From Maea johnstoni (taxonomy: Eukaryota > Annelida > Polychaeta > Spionida > Magelonidae), in NCBI GenBank assembly GCA_963942565.1, contig OZ012691.1:16827108-16891107 (forward strand): a DNA stretch of 64,000 nt, read 5' to 3'. Both the position numbers and the translations under genes were made by a program. How positions within the stretch are numbered: the stretch's first letter is position 1; every line of letters starts with the position of its first letter. Below the pieces are notes generated by a model. It had not been told where the DNA came from, did no database searches, and saw nothing but the letters and a program-made list of their open reading frames with translations. Positions 34,103 through 45,286 of this stretch are shown here, in pieces.

Positions 34103-35137
34103 AGCACCCAGATCTGTTCCATTCCTCAGTAGACTACATCAAACCACATGCTGCAAGAATATGAGAATCGGCAGTATCATTTTTCCATAACTCCTGCGTA
34201 AATAAATACCACACTTATGTAATAATCTGCGAGAGACTGCCAATGTACGATATAGTAAACCAGACTGTAATGCAAGATATAATTAAAGAAGGGTGGATGG
34301 GGTCGCTTTTCAGAATCCTTATAAAACTGTAGTTGGCCTTGGTGGTTCAAAAGAAGGGAGGCTATAGAATAAACTCGTTCAGTCTAAAAATAATGTTCAG
34401 ATTGCAAATAACCACTCATTTCTGACATCAAACGCATACCCTACATAAAAAGGTCAAATTCTAGTTCTTGTTGGTTTCATGAGATCTAATATTAGCAATA
34501 ATACATGTTATTCCAAATAGCTAATCACACAAAGACCTCTACACGGACGATTAGAAGATGAATTGCATAAAGCAGATTATCCTGAATCTCTTATGAGCTA
34601 GCGGCTTTCCAGGGCACTGTGCCATATTGGCAATCACAAAACTGAGTTATCACCTAAAAATGCCCTATGTTCAATATGTGCACATAACACATCCTTGAAA
34701 CACCTGCCAAACGAGACTCATTTGCGTCTGCTGTGAATATGCGTTTATTTCATCACTTACCTATTTTTGTAGAATTGAATAAACTGTTCGAACCAGACTC
34801 ATTAGTGTAGTGGCTTTAGTCCAAGCCTGACTGCTGAGAGAAGTGGGGTACCTGCCAGTAAGTCAATTTATAGTCTAGTCCAGGAGATAGATTTAAACAC
34901 ATTTTGAATGATCTAAATCTACCACTGTAGTTTTATTTTTGTTTGTATTATACTTTCATGCATGCTTTTCATTTTTCAGAAAATCAAAAAAGTCACTTGG
35001 TTAAGTAGCCACTTCCGCCATCTTTGACAACACCTTGAAAATCTAAAAATTAATGATGATAAGAGTTAAAAATTTGGCATTGTTTCATTTTGAATTCTTC
35101 ATAAAAAATGTTTGCACAAAAGTATGATTGATATTGC
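34103..35137. other. unassigned sequence
   Basis: No exon or repeat recognised in this kilobase. Confidence 0.35.
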
Positions 35138-35345
35138 TTAACCCTTCTAATGCTAAGGTTACTTTCGTCTAACGAACAAGGATGCAACGATTTTGGAAAA
35201 TCATCTAAACCCTGTCATGTTGGTATTCATCAGAAAGCTCTCGCTGAGTACTGTCAGATGAGTACACATGTGCCAAGATTTCAGTCATTTTAAAGGATTT
35301 ATGGCATCATTTTGTATTGACAGCCACCAGCAGCATAAGGGTTAA
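35138..35345 (+). mobile_element. piggyBac-like MITE
   Basis: TTAA-CCCTTCTAATGCT to AGCATAAGGG-TTAA, both target sites intact, with the family body between. Confidence 0.85.
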
Positions 35346-35716
35346 TGCATATATGTGGTGACCTAACAATGGACTTCAGGTGACAAAGCCAGTGATCAGA
35401 AACGAGACCTGTATTTGTTGGCCTTATACCTAAGTAGATAACAAACAAAGCCTCTCTTCATCCTATTATGTTTCACATTGCCTAGAAACCCGGGAATAAC
35501 AATTAACCTAATCTCGCAAAGATGGAAACTTTGATGTTGTGTTCACGAGATAAAAACAACTCAATCAGATTAACTGCACGAGTTATAGTCTTAGAGGTCT
35601 TATGAATGATGAAAGGAAAGAAAATGAGTTCAATTCCTTTCTGTTTACTAGCTTCAAGTTGGTGATAGGAACTGTTTATATCATATCATTACATTATATC
35701 ATTATACTTCATATAA

Positions 35717-35915
35717 TCCCTTATGCTGGTGGTGGCTAACTTGGCCATTATAAAATGATACAAAAAACCTGGAAAATGATTGAAACCCTGGCTCTTCCGA
35801 GGGTACTCGGCGAGAGCAATCCAATGAAGACCATCACAACAGGGTTCATATGATTTTCAATGAACTTTGCGTCCTTGTGATTTAGATGACATTAGCCTCA
35901 GTATTGGAAGGGTAA
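35717..35915 (-). mobile_element. piggyBac-like MITE, eroded ends
   Basis: Body phrases read inverted ('gctggtggtggctaac', 'attggaagggta'). TTAA sites are no longer exact. Lies 370 bp from another copy in opposite orientation. Confidence 0.75.
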
Positions 35916-36916
35916 ATATACATTTACCATTGCCACTCACATTTTATTCCACTTGTATCGAGTTATTTCCAGAAAAAATGAAGATTCATTAAATACTTAT
36001 AATAAGGAACTCATGATAATACCAAGGTTTTATTTACCTGTTAGACAAGTTTTCACAAATGTCCCTTTTGTGTTATCAGTTTCAGATATTCCAAAATTTT
36101 GAATAAACATCAACACAGGGAATTTAGAATATATGCCAATTTAAGATTAATATATAAGCTATGTCTGGAAATGCAACTTTGAATCCACCTGTTGCAATGT
36201 AATAGTGTTCATGTAATTAGTTTGAATATTCCCCAATAGATGGCAGATAATGTATGATGGAATCTTATATGAATTAATGCTGTTCCATTATGTATTTTTC
36301 GAAGTACTGTTACTACTATCCACCAATTTTGTAGACAATTGCCAAAGACTTCACAATATGTTGAACATTGAAGTATTTGATCTTTAAAGATCACATACAG
36401 TAAGTGTTATTGAATGATATTTTCAGTGCCAAAGCTATCTCTGTGTTTTTAATAGCTGTGAATATATCATCATGCAGCAATTGTGATTTTCTACATAGAT
36501 TGAAGTTATTTCATTAACATATTTCTATGGTTATCAATACAATGGCTGACTCCTAAGTTACATTACTAACCTGACTCCTGGTGGAAGGGATTGGAACTAA
36601 ATAAAATGTCGCTAAAGAGGACCCAGCAGCAAACTGCATGAAATATACTGATTTTGGATGATTGAATGTTGACAGGTATGCTATCGATAGTCAGGCCTGA
36701 GAGTAGGAGACAGGGAGTGGGCACTGTGCATGCACCATCAAATTTCGCTGCCTCCCACTGCTGGCTGCCTGCTGACCTCATCTCCTTGGCAACCTATCTG
36801 ACCTAGATAGAGGCAGCGAAAAGAGATAAGGCTCTGGATTGCCAACTCCCTGTCTACTACTCTCAGCCTTTTCTGAAAAAAATCACGTGACCAATACTTC
36901 CCCAGGCGACATCGCG

Positions 36917-36985
36917 TAACCCGAGGCGCAGATGGCTTAGGTGCTAGCATACCGTGCCTATGTGGTTGCGGATCAAGGTTATGTA
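36917..36985 (+). repeat. possible SINE head of a second type
   Basis: 'gcagatggcttaggtgctag' followed at tRNA-like spacing by 'ggttgcggatcaagg' resembles A and B boxes. There is only one copy in the window and the B box is imperfect. Confidence 0.3.
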
Positions 36986-37575
36986 TTTCTCTGGTCAGGC
37001 TAAACCTTTCAAAGGGCAATAATAAGCATGAATAGATAAACAAAGCAAAACATTGAAAGGAGAGGATTATCACAAAATATTTATTGTTTTTTTCAGCATA
37101 CAACCAAGGGAAAGGTTTCTCCAAAAACTAATGGAATGACACATTTTGCGGTAGATATGGAAGTACATATTCAGGTTCCTCAAAACTCAACAATGATCGG
37201 AGAACAGTTTGTTCATCCAAACTAAAAACTGTTCTGTAATGCTCAATAATGGTTATCACACATTCATAGATGTTGACTCTATATATTTATGTTCCTCCAA
37301 ACTCTTTAATGGTCTGAGAACAATAAAATCACCTCAAGTAAAAACTCTGCTATAATGCTCAATAATGGCATGAATGTTGGTCACCAGATACACAACCAGC
37401 AGAACACTCTCAACAGCCTCTGATTATGACAAAAAGTTTGTAAGCTTTAATAAATGTAAAAATCACTGAATGACCCTACATTTACAAATGAACCCCAAAA
37501 GCCAACTTAATTACTGAGATAATACTGGTACGAACAATGCTGTGAGAAATACTTTTCCATAGGAGCAAACATAAC

Positions 37576-37792
37576 TTAAATCCCTAATGCTGCTGGTGGC
37601 TAATTTTGCCAATACAAAATGTTGCAAAAAACAACTAAGAAATGACTGAAACCCTGCCACATGGGTACTCATCAGAGAGTGCTCAGTGAGAGCTATCTAA
37701 TGAATACCAACATGGGAGGGTTTAAATGGTTATCAAAAATCATTGCATCCTTGTGCTTTGGACGAAAGTAGCCTTAGCATTGGAAGGGTTAA
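37576..37792 (-). mobile_element. piggyBac-like MITE
   Basis: Starts near TTAA at 37576-37579 and ends GAAGGG-TTAA (37789-37792). The body is inverted ('ctgctggtggctaatttt', 'ggacgaaagtagcc'). Confidence 0.8.
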
Positions 37793-38913
37793 CTTAAACA
37801 TACATTAATCATGAGCAACAATGGGATAAATGACCAGAAATGAACGGTTCAAGTTTCTTAAATATGTTAACCTTAGGTCTTAACAATTCAATATACAAAG
37901 AGAGATAGTGGAACAAAAACATTCCTTAAGAAAAAGTTCTCAATAATTGAAAGCAAGATAGTGGAAAACAAACAAAATCTTTAAGAAAATGTTCTTAACA
38001 ATGGAAAGCGAGATAGTGGAATACAAACAAAATCTGTAAGAAAATGTTCTTTATAATTGAAAGACATTACAGATGTTAACAAGATAGAAGTTCTAGAAAT
38101 TACATGTTAAACTATAGCCCCTCTCTGGCGGCAGCTGCCACTGAAATAGATATCTTATGGGCCAAAAAACATTTATCAGCAATAGGTCACACACTTCCAG
38201 ATAAGTAAACCAAATTGGGGTATAGTAACATTTTACACAATATATTCAATATCTTTCAATATTGACAATATTTCAATGTTAGGTATAACCAAGAGCAAAT
38301 TGAAATATTTCAGGTAGTAATCATCTGAAGTTATGCTAGCCTTGTGTATGTTACATACAGCAGGGCATTAGAATTTTTTTTCACTAACCTTAAATGATTT
38401 AACTTGTTAAGTTCTTACCCCCTACCCTTAACCACTTCTTTTCCAAGCTGTTTCTGGCAACACCTCCCATTTTAGCATGATACAGACCATGCAGCAATAG
38501 GCAATAGATATGCAATGTATTAAATACATTTTAAGTACAGTTACTAGTCATCTGCCCCTTTTTCACCCATGGAACCTGACCATAACAGGATCCTCAAAAT
38601 CTAATCCATGCTAAAGAGTATTACAATGACTGAATTACCATTAGACTTTAAGAGCAATACATCAAAATGATTTTAAATTTAGTGACACCTATATTATAAA
38701 CTCAATAAAAATGCTGTCAATTCATCAGCCATGTCAATTTGTCATTAGGAACCCCCCAAAAAATCTTCACTTGAAATCATGATTGCTTTTATAACATTTC
38801 ATATAGTTATACCACATTACCGGTATACTACAAATATATATACATATACATACATACATAAAGACACCTAGGCAAGATTTTTTCACTCCAATTAAATTGG
38901 TAAATAGAAAAAT
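37793..38913. other. region downstream of OXSM, partly tandem
   Basis: Holds the OXSM 3' untranslated region on the minus strand, plus three loose repeats of 'aagatagtggaa...aaacaaaatctttaag' near 37900-38045. No other gene was seen. Confidence 0.4.
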
Positions 38914-39705
38914 CTATTCAGTGAAATTGCTAATGCACACACTTGCATTTGTTCCTCCAAAGCCAAAAGAGTTAGTGAGAGCGATTCTCCTTTGCGATGT
39001 CCATTCCTTGCCAACATGTGCCACAAAGTCAAACTCCTCCTCCGTATCAGGATTGTCCAGATTGACCGTGGGGGGTACCATACCTTTGCTGCAAGCCAGT
39101 ATGGTAAATATAGCCTCCACTGAGCCTGCCGCACCCAATAAATGTCCAAGAGCACCTTTTGTGGAGGAGACTCTCAAATCTTCGATCATATCCAAGCGTA
39201 AAGTTTTAATGGCGTGGGTCTCAGCTGCGTCCCCTAGAGGTGTCGACGTGGCATGTGCGTTTATATACTCCACTTCTTGCGGGGTTACGCCGGCCTCCCG
39301 GAGAGCCATTTTCATGCACCGAAATGCGCCATCGCCGTAAGTGTGTGGCGCAGATATATGATGCGCATCACCCGAGACACCGTAACCGAGAATTTCTGCG
39401 TATATATTTGCGCCTCGTGATTTCGCATGCTCCAGTTCCTCCAAGACGAGAATTCCAGCGCCTTCGCTCATCACGAATCCTTCCCGATCTTTATCGAACG
39501 GTCGTGAAGCAGTTTTCGGGCTGTCGTTGAATTTTGTTGCCAGTGCCCTCATGCGGGCGAATCCCGCCATCGCGAGGGGGTTGATGCACGACTCGGTGCC
39601 GCCACAGACCATGAGGTCAGCGCTGCCATGTTGGATGAACCTTGAAGCATCACCTATGGCGTGCAGGCCTGTGGTGCACGCTGTAGAAACAGCATGGTTC
39701 GGGCC
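38914..39705 (-). CDS. OXSM: OXSM exon 4 (catalytic domain and stop)
   Basis: 263 codons plus TAG. Acceptor TTGTAG/GGCCCG, phase 0. Starts at [13 protein letters not shown], so all four catalytic residues lie in this one exon. Confidence 0.97.
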   Translation of the reverse strand, partial: GPNHAVSTACTTGLHAIGDASRFIQHGSADLMVCGGTESCINPLAMAGFARMRALATKFNDSPKTASRPFDKDREGFVMSEGAGILVLEELEHAKSRGANIYAEILGYGVSGDAHHISAPHTYGDGAFRCMKMALREAGVTPQEVEYINAHATSTPLGDAAETHAIKTLRLDMIEDLRVSSTKGALGHLLGAAGSVEAIFTILACSKGMVPPTVNLDNPDTEEEFDFVAHVGKEWTSQRRIALTNSFGFGGTNASVCISNFTE

Positions 39706-42700
39706 CTACAATAAGAAAGCAAGCACACATAATACTCTTCTTATTTTTCTTCTTCCTATTAGGCCTAAAAAAAAGTTGTTTGTTTCCTGTAACCCTACCC
39801 TAACAAGTTTTTATTCAAAAAATTCCCTACCCTAATGTTTTTTCTGCCATCCCAACTCCAAATCAACGTAAAACATGCATAAAACACACATATTTGACCA
39901 AAAAAATAATGAAAAAAAAATATTTTTACCGACCTACCTGCCCTATTTTTTTCTGGACCGTTACAGGAAACAAACAATTTCTTTTTTTAGGCCTTACGCA
40001 TCCAACTTCAATTGGTTGAAGGCTTTGATACTTTCATACAGGCATTTTGACAAAAGAGTAGGGTTTGACTATAAAGCATTTTCAGGGGGCTTTTGCGACT
40101 TCAGATTTCTCTAGACCCTATACTTTTGATAAAAGGAGCCTAAATGGTCACAAGATATATATTTCATTTATCAAAATTGTTTATTATTATTTTCTATCCT
40201 TATTACGATGAAATACAGTAGAGCTGCACTCACCACTCATGAACTCGAGTGGCTCGAGCCCTGGAGCAAACTCGCCGAGCTCGAGCTGAAATGTTCAAAT
40301 CGTGAGCTCGTCGATGTTGGGAACACAAACGTAACACAGGGCACATAACACACATTATCAACATACATAACTGCTTATATCTGTCATATCTTCTTTACAA
40401 TCTCCAATGTATACGTTCAAGCGGTTTTGAGTGTTAAACTGACCTTTGTACCTCGTCAGCACGTTTTGAAATTAAATAAACATGGCAGTGTTAATAAGTG
40501 TCCGCCAATAAATATTTATTTCTTAATAGCTGGGCTGGAAAATAAATATCTTTTTGGAAAATCAGAACGTCCGTGAGCTCATGAGCTCACGAGTCAAACG
40601 GGTGGTGAGCTCATGAGTTGATCTCCCTCTGTGAGTGCAGCTCTAAAATACAGAGTGACTTTAAAATAATTGATTATGAAGTATTCCAGAGTCTGTACTA
40701 AAACATGAAAAAAGGACAATAAAAACAAATTTCAGTAAAATGTGTTTCTAGATATCAGTTCATTCAAGTACAACTAAAGTGAGCGTAATTGTAGGGAATA
40801 ATTTTGTTTGTAGATTGTCTAGTTTTTTTATGTTTTCAATATTGTCTTGGCATTTACTTTTCTTGTTTTCAATTTCATTTTTTTCCAATTATGATTATTT
40901 TTTATTTTTTATATTTTTTTAGACCTTTTTCTTTAATGCTTCATAAGAATTGGAACAAATATTCGCTAGTCCTGTAGAACTAATTTATATCATTATTGTT
41001 AGTCCTACAGCTGATATTTTGAGAAATACTAGCCCCAGACTTCCACTTATGTTGGTTCCTGATGGTGTCACAGACAGTAGTTGATTACTCACCCGGAGTC
41101 CATACTTCAGGCTGAGGTGTCCAGCAGGCATGTTGATGAGAACCCTGGGCACGAAGTGGGGGTTCACGCCCCGGTACCCCTTGGACTTGAGAGCAGTCCC
41201 ATGCTCAATGATATCATCAAAACAAACCATGCCCATGCCAACAGCAACTCCTACAAATATCAAATAAGTGCATACCATAAATTCTCGGAAATTTAGGACA
41301 CTTTTTAATAATAACATTTTTTGTTGATTGATGGTGGCCCATGTTTGCAGAAAATAGCAACCAAAGCGGAAAGACTGTGGCCCAGATTCTCTGATAATAT
41401 CAATTATTGTGACCGCCTGTTATTACCACAGGTTTCAGGAAAACCTACTTCCGATTCAAGGATATGATCCTCCTATGATGCTATAGGGGTTTCATTTTCT
41501 TTGAAATGGTGTCAAGTCAACCTCCACACAATATTAGTGTAATTTTAAATCCTGCCTCACCTTTGAAAGAGGTACTCTAGTTATATTATCAGTGTTTCCT
41601 ATTTGCACCTGCCCACTAGGTCAAGTGACATCGTTTTTGTTTTAGTACCTTTCCCCATCAAAATAATGATTCTAACTGCCAGGTGTGCATGGATGCCTAT
41701 TCCTCACTGACAAATAAGATGGTTAATATGTTCATCAATAGATGGCACCTCCAGTCTGTCATGAAGAATACTATGAACATTTCAATAGCACTTTAAGTTA
41801 AGGTAGAACACTACCACGGTGCAACATTACTTGGCGGGCGGTGCAAGCTGCCCCTAAAGTTTACTTGCCCCGCCGGCACTTGCCCCGCCACGCTGTTAAA
41901 CAAAGGTGAGTTACATTCCGAGGACACTGCCCAAACCATTACTTGCCAAGCGGGACAACTTAGGGTCTTGTTTTGCTTGCCTTATTGCCATTTTTTGCTG
42001 AATTCACTTGCAACTTACAACGTGGCAAATGGTTATGTTGCACACTGCCTACTTAAGTTTTATCAATTGTTACTCAGCCAGACTTATCAGCATTATCAGT
42101 TTTATCATCATTACAGGACATGTGCACACAGCGTACCCTCGGGAGGAACCCACTTCCCAGGTCGTTGTAACGGTGGCTGGCTGTGTGTCCAGCCAGTTGC
42201 TCCCCTGAGAATGCAATGCATCCACCAGCGGTGGTTTATCTATATAGGTTAAATCAAGTAAGCTATCTGAGGGGGTGTTACACAAAAAGGGACAGTCTCA
42301 CAGATTTCCACTCGTAGATGAAAACAGAGTATTTCCTTTCATGTGTTACTCAGCCAGACTTCATGACAGAAAATGGTCACATAGAATTTTTGAAAGTCAC
42401 TATATACAACTTTCAACCCTCAAGAGCACGCTAAAACTCCTATATTAAGCTGCAAACCGGTGTATTATATACTTCCTTACCAAAATATCCCATTTTTTGT
42501 AGTCATTTCCAATAAAACTGCTTTAATACTCTATGAGACTGTTCCTACTTCTGGAACACCCCCTCGGGACAACTTACTGCAGTTGACCAACATAGATAAC
42601 CACCGTGTGTCCTGAATGCATAGTATTCAGGTGGGAGCCATCCATCGGCTGTGCATCCCTGAAAGTAGGGTCTTGCCGACGGTACACTATGTGCACAGTT

Positions 42701-44250
42701 CCTGTAATGTTACTAGCTTTATCGTGGTCAGTTTTATCATGTGTTACTAGGTCGAACTTACCAGCATTATCGTGGTCCGTTTTATCATGCGGTACCCAGC
42801 CAGAAGTGGCTATGGCCTCCTCTGCAGCCACCAGGGCATAGGCACTGGCGGTGGACATGGTGCGCAGATCCGATTTCCGAACACATTTTTCCAGATTCAA
42901 ATCTCCAGCTCCATCCCCTCTAGGGACAAACCCAACTACCTTGGAGGGAATACTCTCAAAACCTAGAGGAGAATAAGTATACACAGGGTATAGATATAGA
43001 TGAAGTTTTCTACACTGGATATTCATCTGAAAGATATGGCATGCCCAAATGATACCAATTCAACTTCACAAAATATCATGCAACTTTCAAAGTATCATTC
43101 ACCTTAGGTATATCTTGCAACTTTCAAAATATGGTGCAACTAATATGTTGATTCTTGAGTCTTAAACCATAGAGAATTGGGGAATAGAACACACATTTTA
43201 GCGATTGAGACTGTAACAAAGCCGTGAAAAAAGTACCAATTCACTGTTAACTAGAGGTCCGTCTCGCTGCTAAAAAAGGCTTGCGCATTTGCTGAAATTG
43301 CCGAGCTATTAATCGCCATATTGCGATAATTCTGGCGATCCGCTCCTGTAAACAAACCGCTAATTTAGACAACAAACCGCCATTTTGGAAATCAGATCGA
43401 TGATCCCGCCACTAGTGTTGTAACGATCAATTGCCGGGTAGAGCAATCGGTCGGATTGGGCCGGAATTCCGATTAATCGACCGGCGAAATGAACAATTGA
43501 TTTTTGCCGATTATCGCTTGTCCACTACATTGGGAAACATTGAGAAGGTCAGGAGTTGGAATCACTGTCAGCGCTCATATCTTTATCATATTTCTGCACC
43601 ATTCTTCATGATTCTTAACTCTTGAACTTCTTCCTGATGTTTCCTAACACCAGTACTGTGCAGTTCTGGTGTTAGGAAACATCAGGAAGGTCAAGAGTTG
43701 GAATTGGATTTGGTGATGTATAATCGTTCAAAGTCGATTAATCGATCGTGAATTTCAACGATTAAACGATCCAAATTTTTCAAACGATTCCCATCACTAC
43801 CCGCCACGAATGTGATTTTGTTCAAATTACTCGAGAGTTTGGAAGGAAGCTGCGATACGAGCATAGGCTCGAGCCTCCGATTAATCGTAAGAGCACTATA
43901 CTGTCAACGGTAAGCAACTCTAGTGATAGTGACCCAGATTTCCTGCATATTTATTCAACAGACTTCTGCTGAACATCTTTCAAAAAAAAGTTATCAGAGC
44001 TAAAAAACAACAGTAATTGTGACTGATTATAAACCTCCTGGACTGAAATTGGGCAAACTGTACACTTACCTGGTTGTTTTAACTGCGACAAGCCACACTC
44101 TCCCTTGACCAGCCTGGCCCACACATGTTCCACGCCCACACCCAGGCAGGTGACTAACCCCATACCTGTCACGACCACCCTCCTGCCACCGCCCCCTGCA
44201 ACCGAGCTGTGCAAACTCCTCACAAACATCCTGCTCACACCTTGCATCTT
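38914..44250 (-). CDS. OXSM: mitochondrial 3-oxoacyl-ACP synthase (KAS II type)
   Basis: Four coding exons (44247-44070, 42962-42762, 41250-41093, 39705-38914) join in phases 1, 1 and 0 to give 442 residues; human OXSM has 459. The enzyme condenses malonyl-ACP with the growing acyl-ACP in mitochondrial type II fatty-acid synthesis, the route that supplies lipoate precursors. The N-terminus [15 protein letters not shown] is a presequence-like segment before [17 protein letters not shown]. The active-site Cys189 lies in VSTACTTG, His330 in [11 protein letters not shown], Lys362 in SSTKG and His367 in [11 protein letters not shown]. Their spacing matches bacterial FabF almost exactly. The C-terminal [13 protein letters not shown] motif is intact. 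Upstream of the ATG is an acceptor (CTTTTCAG/AAGATG), so a 5' exon exists. Confidence 0.96.
39762..39993. mobile_element. Harbinger/Tourist-like MITE in OXSM intron 3
   Basis: A 232-bp element with ~34-bp inverted ends (GGCCTAAAAAAA, 'ttgtttgtttcctgtaac') and TTA on both sides (39759-39761 and 39994-39996). A 3-bp TTA duplication and GGCC ends are the known marks of the PIF/Harbinger group. No transposase. Confidence 0.85.
40219..40645. mobile_element. hAT-like MITE in OXSM intron 3
   Basis: Ends TAGAGCTGCACTCAC and GTGAGTGCAGCTCTA are perfect 15-bp inverted repeats, flanked by a perfect 8-bp duplication AAATACAG (40211-40218 and 40646-40653). The interior is full of 'gagctc' and 'catgagctcacgag' palindromes. 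Intact duplication suggests a fairly recent insertion. Confidence 0.9.
41093..41250 (-). CDS. OXSM: OXSM exon 3
   Basis: Acceptor TATTTGTAG/GAGTTG, donor CGG/GTGAGT. Encodes [17 protein letters not shown] to LSLKYGLR, matching the family segment before the active-site Cys. Confidence 0.97.
41273..41405 (+). mobile_element. MITE fragment, 'ccataaattctcgga' family
   Basis: Shares 'taccataaattctcggaaat' and 'ggacacttt' with the complete-looking copy at 62062-62318. It begins about 23 bp from the OXSM exon 3 acceptor, in the region where the branch point would lie. The right end is not found. Confidence 0.55.
41406..42067. other. OXSM intron 2 sequence, nothing recognised
   Basis: Contains 'cttgccccgccggcacttgc' with an adjacent second 'cttgccccgcca' near 41865-41889. 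No exon or defined element seen. Confidence 0.35.
42109..42709. mobile_element. inverted-repeat element in OXSM intron 2
   Basis: Ends CATTACAGGA and TCCTGTAATG lead into arms of about 140-150 bp that pair imperfectly ('catgtgcacacagcgtacc' with 'ggtacactatgtgcacag'). A smaller inverted-repeat unit sits in the centre (42269-42565). It is flanked on both sides by copies of a ~45-bp module from the OXSM exon 2 boundary. Confidence 0.6.
42269..42565. mobile_element. small MITE nested in the intron 2 element
   Basis: Inverted ends GAGGGGGTGTT with 'gggacagtctca', and 'tgagactgttcc' with AACACCCCCTC. Non-coding. Nested, so younger than its host. Confidence 0.7.
42762..42962 (-). CDS. OXSM: OXSM exon 2
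   Basis: Acceptor CTCTAG/GTTTTG and donor GCTG/GTAAGT, phase 1 at both ends. Encodes [15 protein letters not shown] to [12 protein letters not shown]. The last residues fall in a module repeated in the intron, yet the length agrees with human OXSM as I recall it. Confidence 0.95.
43413..43799. mobile_element. hAT-like MITE with strong internal hairpin
   Basis: TAGTGTTG to CATCACTA with a perfect 8-bp duplication CCCGCCAC (43405-43412 and 43800-43807). Ends carry 'aacgattcccatcacta'-type repeats. Inside, 43627-43689 folds into a near-perfect 24-bp stem. A sister copy starts at 63834. Confidence 0.88.
44070..44247 (-). CDS. OXSM: OXSM first known coding exon
   Basis: 59 codons plus one base; donor CCAG/GTAAGT. 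The ATG at 44247 is three bases after an acceptor AG (44252-44251). If the upstream exon ends at 46161 (ATG/GTAAGT), the spliced message would read ATG-AAG-ATG and add two residues. Confidence 0.93.
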
Positions 44251-44301
44251 CTGAAAAGCAAATACTATGATATAGATTGATACTGCAAGACTGAATTTAC
44301 T

Positions 44302-45286
44302 TTAAATCTTAGATGAATATACATATGGATTCGTCGCCACAGGCCAATTGCCATAGGAACCTGTACAGAACCTTAGAAGACCAACACATGGAATGGAAAC
44401 CAGCCGGTCAACCTGAACATGCTAGCCTCAACCAGTGTCAATTAATAGTCGCTAATAGGTGCTCTGGGCACCCCCCAGCAGGTGGTGGAGATAAGGTTTC
44501 TCTGTAATGTAATCGATGCGGGAGCCCTGATTGGTCCTTGTTCCCACGTGACCTCGTGCTGCTGCCTTATCTGCTAGTCCTGGCATGAGGCTAGCATGTA
44601 ACTATAGGGCATATAGTAATTGGTCTCTCGTTACATATCCATTCTTTTCTTAATCCAAGACAGAACCCTGGTTACACCTAATCTCACCAAATCTAGCCTC
44701 AGTGTGATGTCACTAGGAGACAAAGACCAATCATCGAGGGCTCCCTTATTGTTTACGTTACAGAGAAAGTTGCGCACCAACATGCGCAGAACGCACCTCT
44801 TGACCAACATCCGGGCTACTAGTTGTAGCCAGGCTGTTAAGCAAGACCTGCTGGTTGTGTAACCGGTGGATTGACATTCATGTTTTAAATGCAAACTCGT
44901 CTACTCATGCTACATGTACATGTGTAAGTAACTCATGCTTCAGAAGGCAGTATATCAATATTACAGCTGTCCTATCCTTCTGGGTCAACTTCCTCGGTCT
45001 AAGCATGAATGTCGATCAACGGATACGTAACTAGCAGATCTTGCTCAACAGCCTCAGCACAACTCAAAGCCCAGGTGTTGACGAGAACCATTTGAGGAGG
45101 TGCATTCTGTGCATGTGAGTGAGCATGCACTTCCTCTATAATGTAAACAAATAGTGAAGAGCCCAATTTGTCTGTCTCCTAGTGACGTCACACTGATGTA
45201 AGATAAGTTGTCCAGGGCTTTACAATGGGCTTATGGTAATTGGTCTGGGGCAACCAATCCATTTTCTCTTCATCTAAGGTCTTAGG
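44302..45286. mobile_element. foldback-type element in the presumed OXSM 5' intron
   Basis: The outer ends pair ('aaatcttagatgaata' with 'tcttcatctaaggtctta'; 'ggccaattgccatag' with 'cttatggtaattggtctg'). Inner arms 44690-44820 and 45075-45210 are also inverse ('gatgtcactaggagacaaag' and 'gtctcctagtgacgtcac'). No transposase. The short frames on both strands are not credible genes. Confidence 0.65.

Noticed and set aside
38897-39530. Plus-strand frames of 147 and 96 codons
   Set aside because: They are antisense shadows of OXSM exon 4.
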